Shown in pieces: positions 9,641 through 18,543 of a DNA stretch of 64,000 nt. The stretch comes from Euglena gracilis (taxonomy: Eukaryota; Euglenida; Euglenophyceae; Euglenales), in NCBI GenBank assembly GCA_039621445.1, contig CP154954.1:15209805-15273804 (forward strand). Direction: 5' to 3'. The notes under the pieces are model-generated. The model did no database searches. It was given only the letters and a program-made list of their open reading frames with translations, and was not told where the DNA came from. The position numbers and the translations under genes were made by a program. The stretch's first letter is position 1. The number at the start of each line of letters is the position of its first letter.

Positions 9641-10781
9641 AGCTTCACAAGCCCTAAGGGACATAAGTAAGCACGGGTCAGCCGAAGACAAGGATGAAAT
9701 GGAAAATTTTATACGGGAGGAAAAAGAAGAGGAAAAACAGTGTTTGGAGATAAGAATCAAAAACCAGCCCAATTTACGTAATGCCTGGATTCGGGGGGTG
9801 ACAACCCGTAGCGGCAAAAACGTAACACCTGAGGAGGAAAACGGAGAGTGCACAAGGAGGGGAACCGAGGGTGGGGTAGACCCAGGAGGAAAAGACACCC
9901 CTGTGGACACCCACTCACAAGGGCCCAGGAAAGAAAAGAAACGAGTTCATTTTTGGGATGAGAAAGTGGAGGGGGAGACGACCCCTGTCCCGGAGACGGC
10001 TGAAAGTTCGAGGGGGGACACTCGTATGGAAGTGGGGGACGCCCTGCCAAGTACGACCCCTAAGGATATTAAGCCCGTATGGGAGCGTGATTGGGTGGAA
10101 GCATATTTCCAATGCCCCACATGGAAAGAAAAATGGGTAGCTACCAAAGGCGATTCAATTTGGCCAAAGGGCTTCAAAGTGCTAAATGGCCAAATGTTTT
10201 GTGAAGAAACGTTGTGTGTGCCCGAAAGTTTTCAACACTTGGTGATTCAAGAAAATCACGAATTTTTGGGGCACGTTGGCCCTGAAAAAGTTTGGAAACA
10301 CATGGCAATCCGTTTTGTTTGGGCTGATGAAAAGGCTACAAAACAACTCAACCAAAGTTGCAGCAAAAATTATTACACATGCCAAGCGAGTGTGAGGGGG
10401 GAGAGTTTAAAAGGACCGATCGAGTCCACACCCATACCCCCTGCACTAATGACAAGTGTTGCCATCGATTTGTTTCGAATGCCAAGGGTTTTACACGATG
10501 GGGGGGAGTATGACACCCTAGCCTTGTGTGTGGATAGGCATTCGGGATGGATTGTGGAGGTTGCATGCAAGGACAAGGGACTAACCGGTGCCAAGTTGGC
10601 TAAGGAAATGGTGAAAAATCAGTGGAGGCCTTTTGGGGTTCCCTCGGTCATCTCAAGTGACCAAGGGAGCCATTTCACAAGCACTTGGTGGAAAAACATG
10701 TGTGCACTTTTGGGGATTAGGCAAGCATATTCCCAAGCATACCACCACCAAGCAAACGGGAGGGTTGAGAGAGCCGGATAA
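9641..10781 (+). pseudogene. Element 1 integrase, N-terminal and catalytic parts
   Basis: Continuous in frame with the end of RNase H. A charged linker of about 150 residues (VTTRSGKNVTPEEENG) leads to a zinc-binding region (HLVIQENHEFLGHVGPEKVW with the His pair) in which one cysteine of the CxxC pair appears replaced (YYTC). The DDE core is present: VAIDLFRMPRV, VISSDQGSHFTS and QANGRVERAG. A TAA at 10779-10781 interrupts it just after the catalytic glutamate region; the same frame resumes at once. Confidence 0.88.
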
Positions 10782-11558
10782 CAGGTAATGGAGGTGTTGA
10801 GAAAATTCTATGTGGAGGAAAAAATTAATTGGGTTGAAGCTTTACCCCAAGTTTTGGACCGAATTCATGACGTAAATGGGGAAAGCGGATTGAGCCCATT
10901 TGAAATTTTGCATGGAAGGGAACGACCATTGGCAGGGGTACCCTACCAACCACCCAAAGAACGTGAGGATTCGGTGGAGTTTTTCCGTAGGATGCAAGAC
11001 ATTGATGGGAGGGTGGCTAGGATACTCAACAAAAAGCATGAGGAGGAGGTGGCAAGGATAAATAAGGGGAGGAAAGAAATGGAACCCCTAAAGGTGGGGA
11101 CGACGGTTTGGTATAGGAGACCCGAAGGGTCGGGTGAGAAGCTTGACTCTAGGTGGGTGGGACCTGGGGTCGTGAAGGGTAGAGAAGGGGAACGAAGTTA
11201 TGTAATCGAAATGAAACCTGGGGTGGAGACAAAAGCTCATAGGAATTTTTTGAAGGAGTATCGTGAACCCCAAGTGGAAGGTAAGGGGGTGCCTCTTTTT
11301 TACTATAAACGGACCGAAAAAGAAGAAGAGGCATTACCTGATGAGTGGGAGGTGAAAAAAATTCTAAGGCATCGGAAAGGAAAAGATGGAAAGTGGGAGT
11401 TTTTGACCAAGTGGGTCGGATATGAGGATGGGGAGGAAACCTGGGAACCGGCTGGAAATTTCATTCACAGATTCAGTGGGGAGTTTGTAAGATATTGCCG
11501 TGAGAAAAAAGTGGAAATGGACATCATGTCCGAACTTAAAATTGACAGTTGGCCATAG
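10782..11558 (+). pseudogene. Element 1 integrase C-terminus with chromodomain
   Basis: Downstream of the TAA the frame continues (KFYVEEKINWVEALPQVLDR, LSPFEILHGRERPLAGVPYQ) into a GPY/F-like SH3 fold (SRWVGPGVVKG, YVIEMKPG) and ends with a chromodomain: EWEVKKILRHRKGKDGKWEF, LTKWVGYEDGEETWEPAGN. Chromodomains at integrase C-termini define the chromovirus lineage and in studied cases bind methylated histone tails to guide insertion. Length and spacing are normal. It ends at TAG 11556-11558. Confidence 0.9.
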
Positions 11559-12489
11559 GCTCTAAGGTGAGCCATAAGGCCCTGTCCAAGGCTCTACGGT
11601 GAGCCTAATGGGAAGGCAAAGTGCTGTTTTCAAAATTCAAAAACCCGATTTGCACGCCCGTGTGGGTGTGAGTGCACGCACACACGCATGAGCGTGTAAA
11701 TGAGCGAATGTACAAATGCAAGAATTTGCCAAAAAGAATGGAGAAAGGTAGAAAAAGTCCCCACAAGGGGGCCGGGGCACCGCAGTATATGCACTGCCCG
11801 TTTGCTATATTTGCTGTCCGCTGTCCTTCTTCCCTTCCCTCCCTCTACCTTACCCCGCGTTGCCGTCACGTCTCCCTCGCATACACACATAGCGGTGTTG
11901 TTAGGGTTTGGAGAAGGATTCTTTTTTCAGATTGATTCCTTGAGATGATGGATTACATTATGGTTGGGAGTCCTTGGTCACATTATGAGCCCCCCTTCGG
12001 TTTGACAAAAATCCCCCCGGCCCGAGGAGGGGGGGGGTTGATTTTTTGACCAAAATCCCCCCGGCCCGAGGAGGGGGGGGGGGGGCGCTTGATTTTTTTG
12101 ACAAAAACCCCCGGCCCGAGGAGGGGGGGGGGGCTTGACAAATTTGAACCATAAATCCCCCCGACCCGAGGGGGGGGGGCGCCAACCGAATTTTTACCCA
12201 AAATTCCCCGACCCGTTGGAAAGGGGGAGGCAGATCTTGGTGAAGACCCTCATACCACCCGTGAGAAGCGGGGGGGGGGCAGCCAAATATTCATTGGTTG
12301 GTGAACCGAGTCTTTCCCAAAGGTTTGAAGGCACTTGAAAGCCATAGTCCCTGAATTTTGTTTCCCGTTTGGTTGGTTCAAGGGAGCATGTGTGGGACAT
12401 AGGCTTTGGGTGAAGGAGTGTCGATTGGAGGTGTTCCCCCGTCTTTGTTGAGGAAAAGGGGGGGGGGTTTTGGTGTCCGACTAAGGTCG
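11559..12489 (+). other. Element 1 3' untranslated region with C/G-run hairpins
   Basis: No coding sequence is visible. Between about 11985 and 12290 there are five imperfect repeats of roughly 45-60 bp. Each contains a C run, GGCCCGAGG and a G run of 8-14, separated by TTTGACAAAAAT-like spacers. Each can fold into a strong C/G stem, and the G runs could form quadruplexes. Element 2 has an analogous array in the same position. Confidence 0.7.
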
Positions 12490-12501
12490 CAAGGGAGGGG
12501 G
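12490..12501 (+). other. Polypurine tract of element 1
   Basis: CAAGGGAGGGGG directly abuts the TGTTGG start of the 3' LTR, the position where the plus-strand primer of an LTR element is made. Confidence 0.65.
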
Positions 12502-13357
12502 TGTTGGCCGCCGGCTTTCGCCGGCAGCCAAAAATTGCCAGAAAGCGCAAATTTCAAATTCGCGGGTAACAGCCAATCAGTTAAAAAAAACCCGTGATAG
12601 AAATTGGAAGCGGGTCAAATTAGTTTGCATCTTCAAAGTCTGTTTTTTTGCAGAACTTGAGGGGCTTTCCCCATTATTTGGCAAATAAGGGATACCATTG
12701 CATTGAATTTGGCATTTACATTCTTGGTGAGAATTCGAAGTGTGGATCACATTGTTGGTGGACTTTGAATTGCAATTCATATTGGTTATTGAAGTCAATT
12801 TGGAATTGAAATAAAGAAGGAGACCCTACAATACCGCCACCCTCACCGCCGCTCCTATTCCCTATACCCCTCTTCCTTGCCCCAGGTTTGCACATTTTCA
12901 CACATTCACATTTCACAGTACGTTTTCAATTCTTCACATTCAGCTACTTTCAGTTTTTCACTCTCAAAGTTTCAAGTTTCAGTGGGTTGGGTTGTGGGTT
13001 GGTTTTACCTTCAAGGTGTGCAAGAGAGAGTCTGAGAGTGAGAGAGAAAGAGAGAGGAGAAAAGTGAGATTTCATTACAAATGGCAGATTTTTCGATTTT
13101 CACCAAATTTTCGGAAAAAATTAAAAAAACGATCCTACGCGCCGGCTGGGGTAGGGGGAACCACCTGGGTGAAAAAATGGGAGTTGGCCTGAGCCCACCA
13201 ACCCCCAGAAAAAGCGCAGGCCCCGCCCCGGAAACACCCACCCCCCGGCTGTCGGTGGTTTTCCGCGACGGCGAGGACCCCCCCGGGCCCTCGGCCCACC
13301 GGGACTCGCCGGTCGCGGGGGCGACCGGCGGCGCACAGGGGGTGGGGCCGGCGAACA
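12502..13357 (+). repeat. 3' LTR of element 1
   Basis: Copy of 1509-2358 with roughly 3-4% differences by eye. Its internal frame from ATG 13081 (MADFSIFTKFSEKIKK...) is open to the LTR end, so the LTR seems to have carried coding sequence when intact. Confidence 0.93.
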
Positions 13358-13361
13358 TGCG
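13358..13361. repeat. Target-site duplication (TGCG), right copy of element 1
   Basis: Matches 1505-1508 and follows the LTR end ...AACA directly. Confidence 0.75.
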
Positions 13362-13768
13362 GAAATAAACAGAGAACATTTTTGTTTGCGCATTTGCGCA
13401 AATGCGCGCATAAAACATTTTTTTTGTGTGCGCATTTGCGCCCATAAGCTTGCGCGTTGACAAACAGTGTGACAAACCCACCAACTGGACGGCCCTCTTG
13501 TCTGCGCACTCACGACTCCTTTGTCACGCGGTTTATCAACAGCGTCAGTTCATGGGTACCAAAGCCCAATCCCTGAAGGACACGTTTATGTCCACACACA
13601 TAAACATGTTGGTGCGCGCATTTGCGCAAATAAACACAAACATGTCCTTCCAGTGTTGGGCTTCTTCCGCTGGGTTCTTTGCCACACAATTGTTTGTTCG
13701 TATCCCGGGTATAAGCCAGGTGGGAGACACCCGTCCCCCTCATTCCCTGTGGGCCCTATTTCTTCCCC
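13362..13768. repeat. Host DNA between the two elements
   Basis: More GCGCAAATGCGC/GCGCATTTGCGC words occur (near 13388, 13428 and 13612), continuing the family at 1-1508, plus ordinary sequence with no gene recognised. The right end (TTCTTCCCCCTTG) is the left flank of element 2. Confidence 0.6.
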
Positions 13769-13772
13769 CTTG
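13769..13772. repeat. Target-site duplication (CTTG), left copy of element 2
   Basis: CTTG precedes the TGTTGG start of the 5' LTR, and CTTG also follows the 3' LTR at 28363-28366. Confidence 0.8.
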
Positions 13773-15093
13773 TGTTGGGGGGTCCGGGAAACCCACATGC
13801 GCCCGGAGTGCGGCCCCATTGATGGGGAAAGATACTCGCCGGCGACGCTTTGCGTACTGTGGTATGTTTTTGTTGTTGTTCTTCCCCTGGACAGCTTGAC
13901 CTGTTGGGTTGTATGCCAAGGGAAGGTTTGCCTGGCGTGAATGTGGGTTGGATCATCAGGAGTTGTTCCCGTCGAGCGCCTGGGAAGGGCGTCCGGGGGG
14001 GGGGGGCATGGGTGGAGTCCATGAAGGCCTGGGAGGAGGCCCTTGTTGCCCCCAAGCCCAAATGGCGTGAAGTGTGTGGGATTATCCCTTGGGTGAGGAT
14101 GAGGGAGGCAGATGTCATGTTGTTGCCCATAGTATATGTGGATGGATTCATTGAGTTCGTAGGGGATGGAAGAGAGCGTGGGGGGTGGTGGGGGGAAGGT
14201 TGGGAAGGGAGAAGGCCCTAGGGGATGCGAAGCGCGTCTGGATGGGCTCCTTTCCTAACCAGTGGGGTATCCTTAATTTTGACTTCCAATTCCAAGGTCC
14301 AAATGTAGGAAGGTGAAGGAATGCATTTGGAGAGGGGGGAGAGTGGCAGAAGTGCATTGGGCATCTCCCCATGGATTGGAAGGCGGTTGGAGAAAAAAAG
14401 GATTTTTTCCCCCCATTGTTGGCAAGTGGTGTTCCTTTGATTTCTTTCCCACAGTGGGTTTCCCATTTACCATTGTTTTTGTTTATCTATTTGGCTGAGT
14501 TTGATTCACCATTGGCTGAGTTTGATTCATTATTGGCTGCGAGTTTGATTCATTGTCATTGGTCAAAGTCATTGTCATTGGTCAAGACAAGACAATCGAC
14601 AAAGCGGAAGTTGAAGTTTGCCTAAGGGGAAGACCGAACACCACCTCGAACCTTGAACCTTTCGTCCGTCCCCTCCCCCAAGGTATTGTGCCTAATTTTT
14701 TACAAAGGAAAAAAGGGGATATAGAATTTGGAAAGCGCAAGGATTTTCAGTCAATTTTACTGAAAATTTTACTGAAAATGTCCTCTTTTTCAGATGTGGA
14801 GAGGCAAGGGTTGGAGCCGGGGAAGGGGGGGGTATGGGGCCCCGCCCCCTTACGTTGCACAAGCAAGGGAGTGGCAAGCGGCCCAAGACCGAGAAAGGGC
14901 GAGGGTGCAAAGGATAGTGACCCAGGTATGTTTGGGGATATGCAAGGGGGGGTATGCATGAAGCCCGAAGGGAATCGTGTTTCTGTTGGATCCCCTGAAA
15001 CTGCGGAGGGAAATAAAGATCCTACGCCGCCGGAGGCCCATCCCGGGGTCCCCCTCGCGGGGGCGGACACGGGGTGGGCGTCCCGCGTTAACA
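13773..15093 (+). repeat. 5' LTR of element 2
   Basis: Nearly identical to 27031-28362. Differences seen are about four substitutions, a 2-bp indel near 13981, a 7-bp indel near 14180 and G-run length changes. It contains short direct repeats (TTTGATTCATTGTCATTGGTC types) around 14500-14590. In the frame that continues into gag, an ATG lies at 14778 inside the LTR (MSSFSDVERQGLEPGKGG) and the frame stays open through the LTR end. Confidence 0.95.
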
Positions 15094-18032
15094 TGGTCGC
15101 AGAGGTTTGTGCTGCGGTTGCTGTTTGGTGTTTTTCAGCTGTTTCAAATTCCATGTTTCCCAGCGTAAACATGGTAATCAGAGGGGCGAAAGCTGCAATC
15201 AGTTTTCAGGTTGGATTGTCAGTGAGTGATTTTGTCTGTATTTGTTTTGCCCTGAGTTTCGCAAAGACAAATTTTCAGACACCAACAATTCTGGAACCGG
15301 TTGCGGTGATGGGTTGGATTTTTTTGGTGACGATTGTCATCACGGGTTTGAAGACAGCAGCTGGGTGGTGTTGGTTTGTAATGTCGCCGACATTGCAATT
15401 CAGGGAGATCCAAGGGGGTTCCTGGACGGAACCCCAGATTTGTTTTGCTGATCACAACATTCTGGGTCACCATGAAAGTTTTCTGTTGCCCCCCAACCAA
15501 TCTGAAAAGAATTCTAGTTTTTTGCAGGCGTCTATACCTCAGGTGCTGCGAGAGGGCCTCGAGGACCGAAGCCCTGGCCTGGAGGCCACAAGTTCAATTG
15601 GCAGCGGACCGAAATATTATCAATTGAACGAGGAAGGCCGACGGGACCAGAAGCCCAGCAAGCAAGACGACGAAGTGGCAAGGTGTGACGCTGGTGTTCA
15701 ACAATTTTCAGTCCCAGGGGGTCTGGAAATTAGGGGGGCTGAGTCGCAATTTATGAGTGGAATTGCACAGCCCAGCCCAACGCCAGCTCAGTGCCAGCCA
15801 CAGCCAGCAGAAATGAGTCAGCAAGTTTTTTCCCACGAGAGTTTGGGAGTTGAAGCCCGTTTGCAATTTCAATTGGGAATTGCATTGCTAAACGCAGGGC
15901 CAGCCCAGCCACAGCCAGCCGTCGAGGGGGCAGCCCAGCCCCAGCCAGCAGTCGGGGGGCCAGCCCAGCACCAGCCAAACGCAGGACCAGCCCAGTCAAC
16001 CGGCCAGCAGCTTTTGGGTCAGAGAAGCCCAGAAATTGCAGTGCCCCAGCCAATTACGCACGGGCCAGCCCAGCCCATCATGCAGGGGCCGACCCAGTCA
16101 ATTGGCCAGCAGTTTTTGGGTCAGAGGAGCCCAGAAATTGCAGTGTCCCAGCCAATCATGTACGGGCCAGCCCAGCCCATCATGCAGGAGCCGGCCCAGT
16201 CAACCAGCCAGCAGTTTTTGGGTCAGAGGAGCCCAGAAATTGCAGTGCCAGGGCCAGCCCAGCCAGCCCAGCCCATCATGGAGCCAGCCCAGTCAATGAT
16301 GCAAGAGCCAGCCCAGCCCGTGATGCAAGAGCCAGCCGAGCCAGCCCAGCACATCATGCAGCCAGCCCAGCTCATGATGCAAGAACCAGCCCAGCCCATG
16401 ATGCAAGAGCCAGCCCAGCCCATCATGGGGCCAGCCCAGCCCATGATGCGAGAGCCAGCCCAGCCCATCATGGGGCCAGCCCAGCCCATGATGCAAGACC
16501 CAGCCCAGGCCATCATGGGGCCAGCCCAGCCCATGATGCGAGAGCCAGCCCAGGCCATCATGGGGCCAGCCCAGCCCATGATGCGAGAGCCAGCCCAGCC
16601 CATCATGGAGTCAGCCCAGCCCATGATGCAAGACCCAGCCCAGCCCATCATGGGGCCAGCCCAGCCCATGATGCAAGAGTCAGCCCAGCCCATCATGGAG
16701 TCAGTCCAGCCCGTCATGCAAGAGCCAACCCAGCCCATTATGGAGCCAGCCCAGCCCATGATGCAAGAGCCAGCCCAGCCCATCATGGAGTCAGCCCAGC
16801 CCATGTTGCAAGAGCCGGCCCAGCCCATCATGGGGCCAGCCCAGCCCATGATGCAAGAGCCAGCCCAGCCCATCACGGAGCCAGCCCAGCCCATGATGCA
16901 AGAGCCAGCCCAGCCCATGATGCAACAGCCAGCCCAGTCAACCAGCCAGCAGTTTTTGGGTCAGAGGAGCCCAGAAATTGCCGTGATGAATGCCCATGGT
17001 TATGATGATGACTGGGAGCCAGATCCCGCTGAATTGGCAGTGATCCGGCTGCAATTTCTCTACGGAATTGATGACGAGCCAGCAGTCCCAGTCAGTTTTT
17101 TTGGTTGGAACCCGGTGAAAAGCATAGGTATGATCACTGCCAGCAGGGGGGACCCAGTGGATGTCGATGAGGAGACCCAACCCCCCCCTGGTGGTGTGTT
17201 GGTTGTGCCCAGTAATTCAGTGTCAGTGGCCCAGTCCTGTGGACCCATGGGGGGTTTGGGAAACCCACGAGATCCCCCCGAGTGGGACGGGTCTTGGACA
17301 TCGGGCATTGAATGGATCACCCATGCAGCAGCAGCCAGAGCTGCTGTGATGGTGGCGAGGGGGGCGGTGCAAATCATTGGCCCCAGGATTTTGCAATTGG
17401 AGCAAAATTATGGGACTATGCAAGATCAGGTGGGGGCCATGATGCCATTCTTGCATATGTTGGGGCAGTCCGTGGAGGCTTTATGGCAACAGGCAGAGGC
17501 GCAAGCCAGCCACTCCCTGGAGGTGTCTCAGGGATTGTCGGCGATGCAGGCAGTGGAGGGGCAAACGGGGCAGGGGCTGCAATTTTTACGTGCGGCCAGC
17601 GAGGGGTTGGGCAACCAGATTCACAATTTGCGAAACGACGTTATTTCAGAAATTGCTAGGATTCACAGTGAAATTGATGGCAAACTACAGGGGGTGGGCA
17701 GCCAGCGCGCCGATTTCACGCAGCAATTGGCCAGCGTATGCGCACGACATCAGGCAGAATTGGCAGCGAGTGAGGCTGGGCACGAGAGGAAAATCGCTGC
17801 CATTTTGGAGGGGCACCGTTTGGCCGAAGGCCAAATGCGGGCAGAATTTGAGGCAGAAAAGGAAGCCATGTTTGCCAGATTTTCCGCACAATTTCAACAG
17901 GTCAGTTCGATTTGTGCTGAGTTAAGGGAGGCCCAGAGCGGACTCAGCAACGCAGTGGAAAAGCGAGTGCAGGCTTTGGAAGAGTGGGTTCGGTCTCGGC
18001 CAAGGGGGGGGGGGGAGGACCAAGGGGGTTGA
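14778..18032 (+). CDS. Element 2 Gag, N-terminal part: PAQ repeats and coiled coil
   Basis: Open from ATG 14778 (inside the LTR) to 18032, with a second in-frame ATG at 15093 formed by the LTR/PBS junction; which is used is unknown. Segments: a GC-rich LTR-coded part; a hydrophobic-looking stretch (15100-15400) that reads better in another frame, suggesting a local shift; QFLGQRSPEIAV repeats; a long PAQPIM/PAQPMM array; an acidic patch (YDDDWEPDPAE); then an alanine/glutamate-rich coiled coil (for example EAEKEAMFARFSAQFQQVSS). No catalytic motifs. Probably the structural Gag; the repeats suggest multivalent self-association (inference). A run of twelve G at 18004-18015 ends the frame, and the coiled coil goes on in another one. 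Confidence 0.65.
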   Translation: MSSFSDVERQGLEPGKGGVWGPAPLRCTSKGVASGPRPRKGEGAKDSDPGMFGDMQGGVCMKPEGNRVSVGSPETAEGNKDPTPPEAHPGVPLAGADTGWASRVNMVAEVCAAVAVWCFSAVSNSMFPSVNMVIRGAKAAISFQVGLSVSDFVCICFALSFAKTNFQTPTILEPVAVMGWIFLVTIVITGLKTAAGWCWFVMSPTLQFREIQGGSWTEPQICFADHNILGHHESFLLPPNQSEKNSSFLQASIPQVLREGLEDRSPGLEATSSIGSGPKYYQLNEEGRRDQKPSKQDDEVARCDAGVQQFSVPGGLEIRGAESQFMSGIAQPSPTPAQCQPQPAEMSQQVFSHESLGVEARLQFQLGIALLNAGPAQPQPAVEGAAQPQPAVGGPAQHQPNAGPAQSTGQQLLGQRSPEIAVPQPITHGPAQPIMQGPTQSIGQQFLGQRSPEIAVSQPIMYGPAQPIMQEPAQSTSQQFLGQRSPEIAVPGPAQPAQPIMEPAQSMMQEPAQPVMQEPAEPAQHIMQPAQLMMQEPAQPMMQEPAQPIMGPAQPMMREPAQPIMGPAQPMMQDPAQAIMGPAQPMMREPAQAIMGPAQPMMREPAQPIMESAQPMMQDPAQPIMGPAQPMMQESAQPIMESVQPVMQEPTQPIMEPAQPMMQEPAQPIMESAQPMLQEPAQPIMGPAQPMMQEPAQPITEPAQPMMQEPAQPMMQQPAQSTSQQFLGQRSPEIAVMNAHGYDDDWEPDPAELAVIRLQFLYGIDDEPAVPVSFFGWNPVKSIGMITASRGDPVDVDEETQPPPGGVLVVPSNSVSVAQSCGPMGGLGNPRDPPEWDGSWTSGIEWITHAAAARAAVMVARGAVQIIGPRILQLEQNYGTMQDQVGAMMPFLHMLGQSVEALWQQAEAQASHSLEVSQGLSAMQAVEGQTGQGLQFLRAASEGLGNQIHNLRNDVISEIARIHSEIDGKLQGVGSQRADFTQQLASVCARHQAELAASEAGHERKIAAILEGHRLAEGQMRAEFEAEKEAMFARFSAQFQQVSSICAELREAQSGLSNAVEKRVQALEEWVRSRPRGGGEDQGG
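15094..15105 (+). other. Primer-binding site of element 2
   Basis: TGGTCGCAGAGG follows the LTR end and pairs with the 3' end expected of an initiator methionine tRNA (TGGTAGCAGAGG type) with one mismatch. A second PBS-like block, TGGTAATCAGAGG, lies exactly 78 bp downstream at 15172 and keeps the reading frame. Confidence 0.65.
15950..16990 (+). repeat. In-frame tandem repeats in element 2 gag (PAQ array)
   Basis: Two nested repeat types. Units of about 37 residues carry QFLGQRSPEIAV (near 16010, 16110, 16215 and 16950). Between the last two lies an array from about 16260 to 16935 of 45-bp units encoding PAQPIMG plus PAQPMMQE variants, roughly 14-15 units. The DNA is nearly free of stops on both strands, which explains a spurious 231-codon minus-strand frame. 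Confidence 0.85.
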
Positions 18033-18463
18033 CCCCAGCATTGGCCGAAATCAGATCCGAGGTTCAGCAGCTGCAGGGGTGGGTGCACGCACAGCCAGCA
18101 GCAGATGGGCAGAGAGAAATTCTGCAAAATCTGCTTGCCGTGGAGAGTGGGCAGATCCGGGAGCGAGTGGAAGGGTGGTTACGGGATGTGCATGCCCAAG
18201 TCGATGCGCATCTGCAAAGCCGCCTTCCCTCAGTCCCTGTCGCAGGAGCTGGGAGGTGCGGAAACGTGGGCGGAATGATGACAATTGGGGAGACGAGGAC
18301 CCCCGTCACCGCCCAGCCCAACCTGCAGGCTCAAGCGAGCGGTGTGCCTGCGATTCGTCAGCCGCCCCCAGTGATGCAGCCAGTGGGGTTTGGGGGGGGG
18401 GGAGCCCCCACTCGGGGCCCAAAGGGGATTTGCCCAGCCAAGTCCAATGGGGAGGCTCGTTGA
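18016..18463 (+). CDS. Element 2 Gag, continuation of coiled coil after G-run frameshift
   Basis: In the frame reached by a one-base shift at the G run 18004-18015, the helix continues: LTPALAEIRSEVQQLQGWVH, then VESGQIRERVEGWLRDVHAQ. A Pro/Gln-rich linker follows (IRQPPPVMQPVGFGGGGAP), ending at 18463. Another frame change, near a second G run (18390-18401) or just after, is needed to reach the capsid frame. There is no independent start. It is best read as the middle of one Gag protein. Confidence 0.55.
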
Positions 18464-18543
18464 ATCGATCTCCCCAGTGAGGGAGGGAACCGACTCCCCT
18501 GAGGGATGGGGAGGGGGATCATGGGGAGGCAGCTTGCCAGGCT

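Larger units (their letters stand above)
1509..13357 (+). mobile_element. Element 1: degenerate chromodomain Ty3/gypsy LTR retrotransposon
   Basis: An 11.85-kb element bounded by 850- and 856-bp direct LTRs that begin TGT and end ACA, with a primer-binding site, a polypurine tract and a 4-bp target duplication. Inside are gag, a Dam-like domain, protease, reverse transcriptase, RNase H, integrase and a chromodomain in RT-RH-IN order, which defines the Ty3/gypsy class. Coding is broken by frameshifts and stops, by a mutated RT active site and by an inverted internal segment. The LTRs differ at roughly 3-4% of sites by eye, so the copy is older than element 2 and is probably not autonomous. Confidence 0.93.

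Noticed and set aside
14553-14777. Gag start upstream of 14778 in the 5' LTR
   Set aside because: The frame is open but begins without an ATG; the first in-frame ATG is at 14778.
16223-16918. 231-codon minus-strand frame of Gly-Trp-Ala repeats
   Set aside because: Shadow of the PAQ-encoding array, whose plus-strand frame continues unbroken into the coiled coil.
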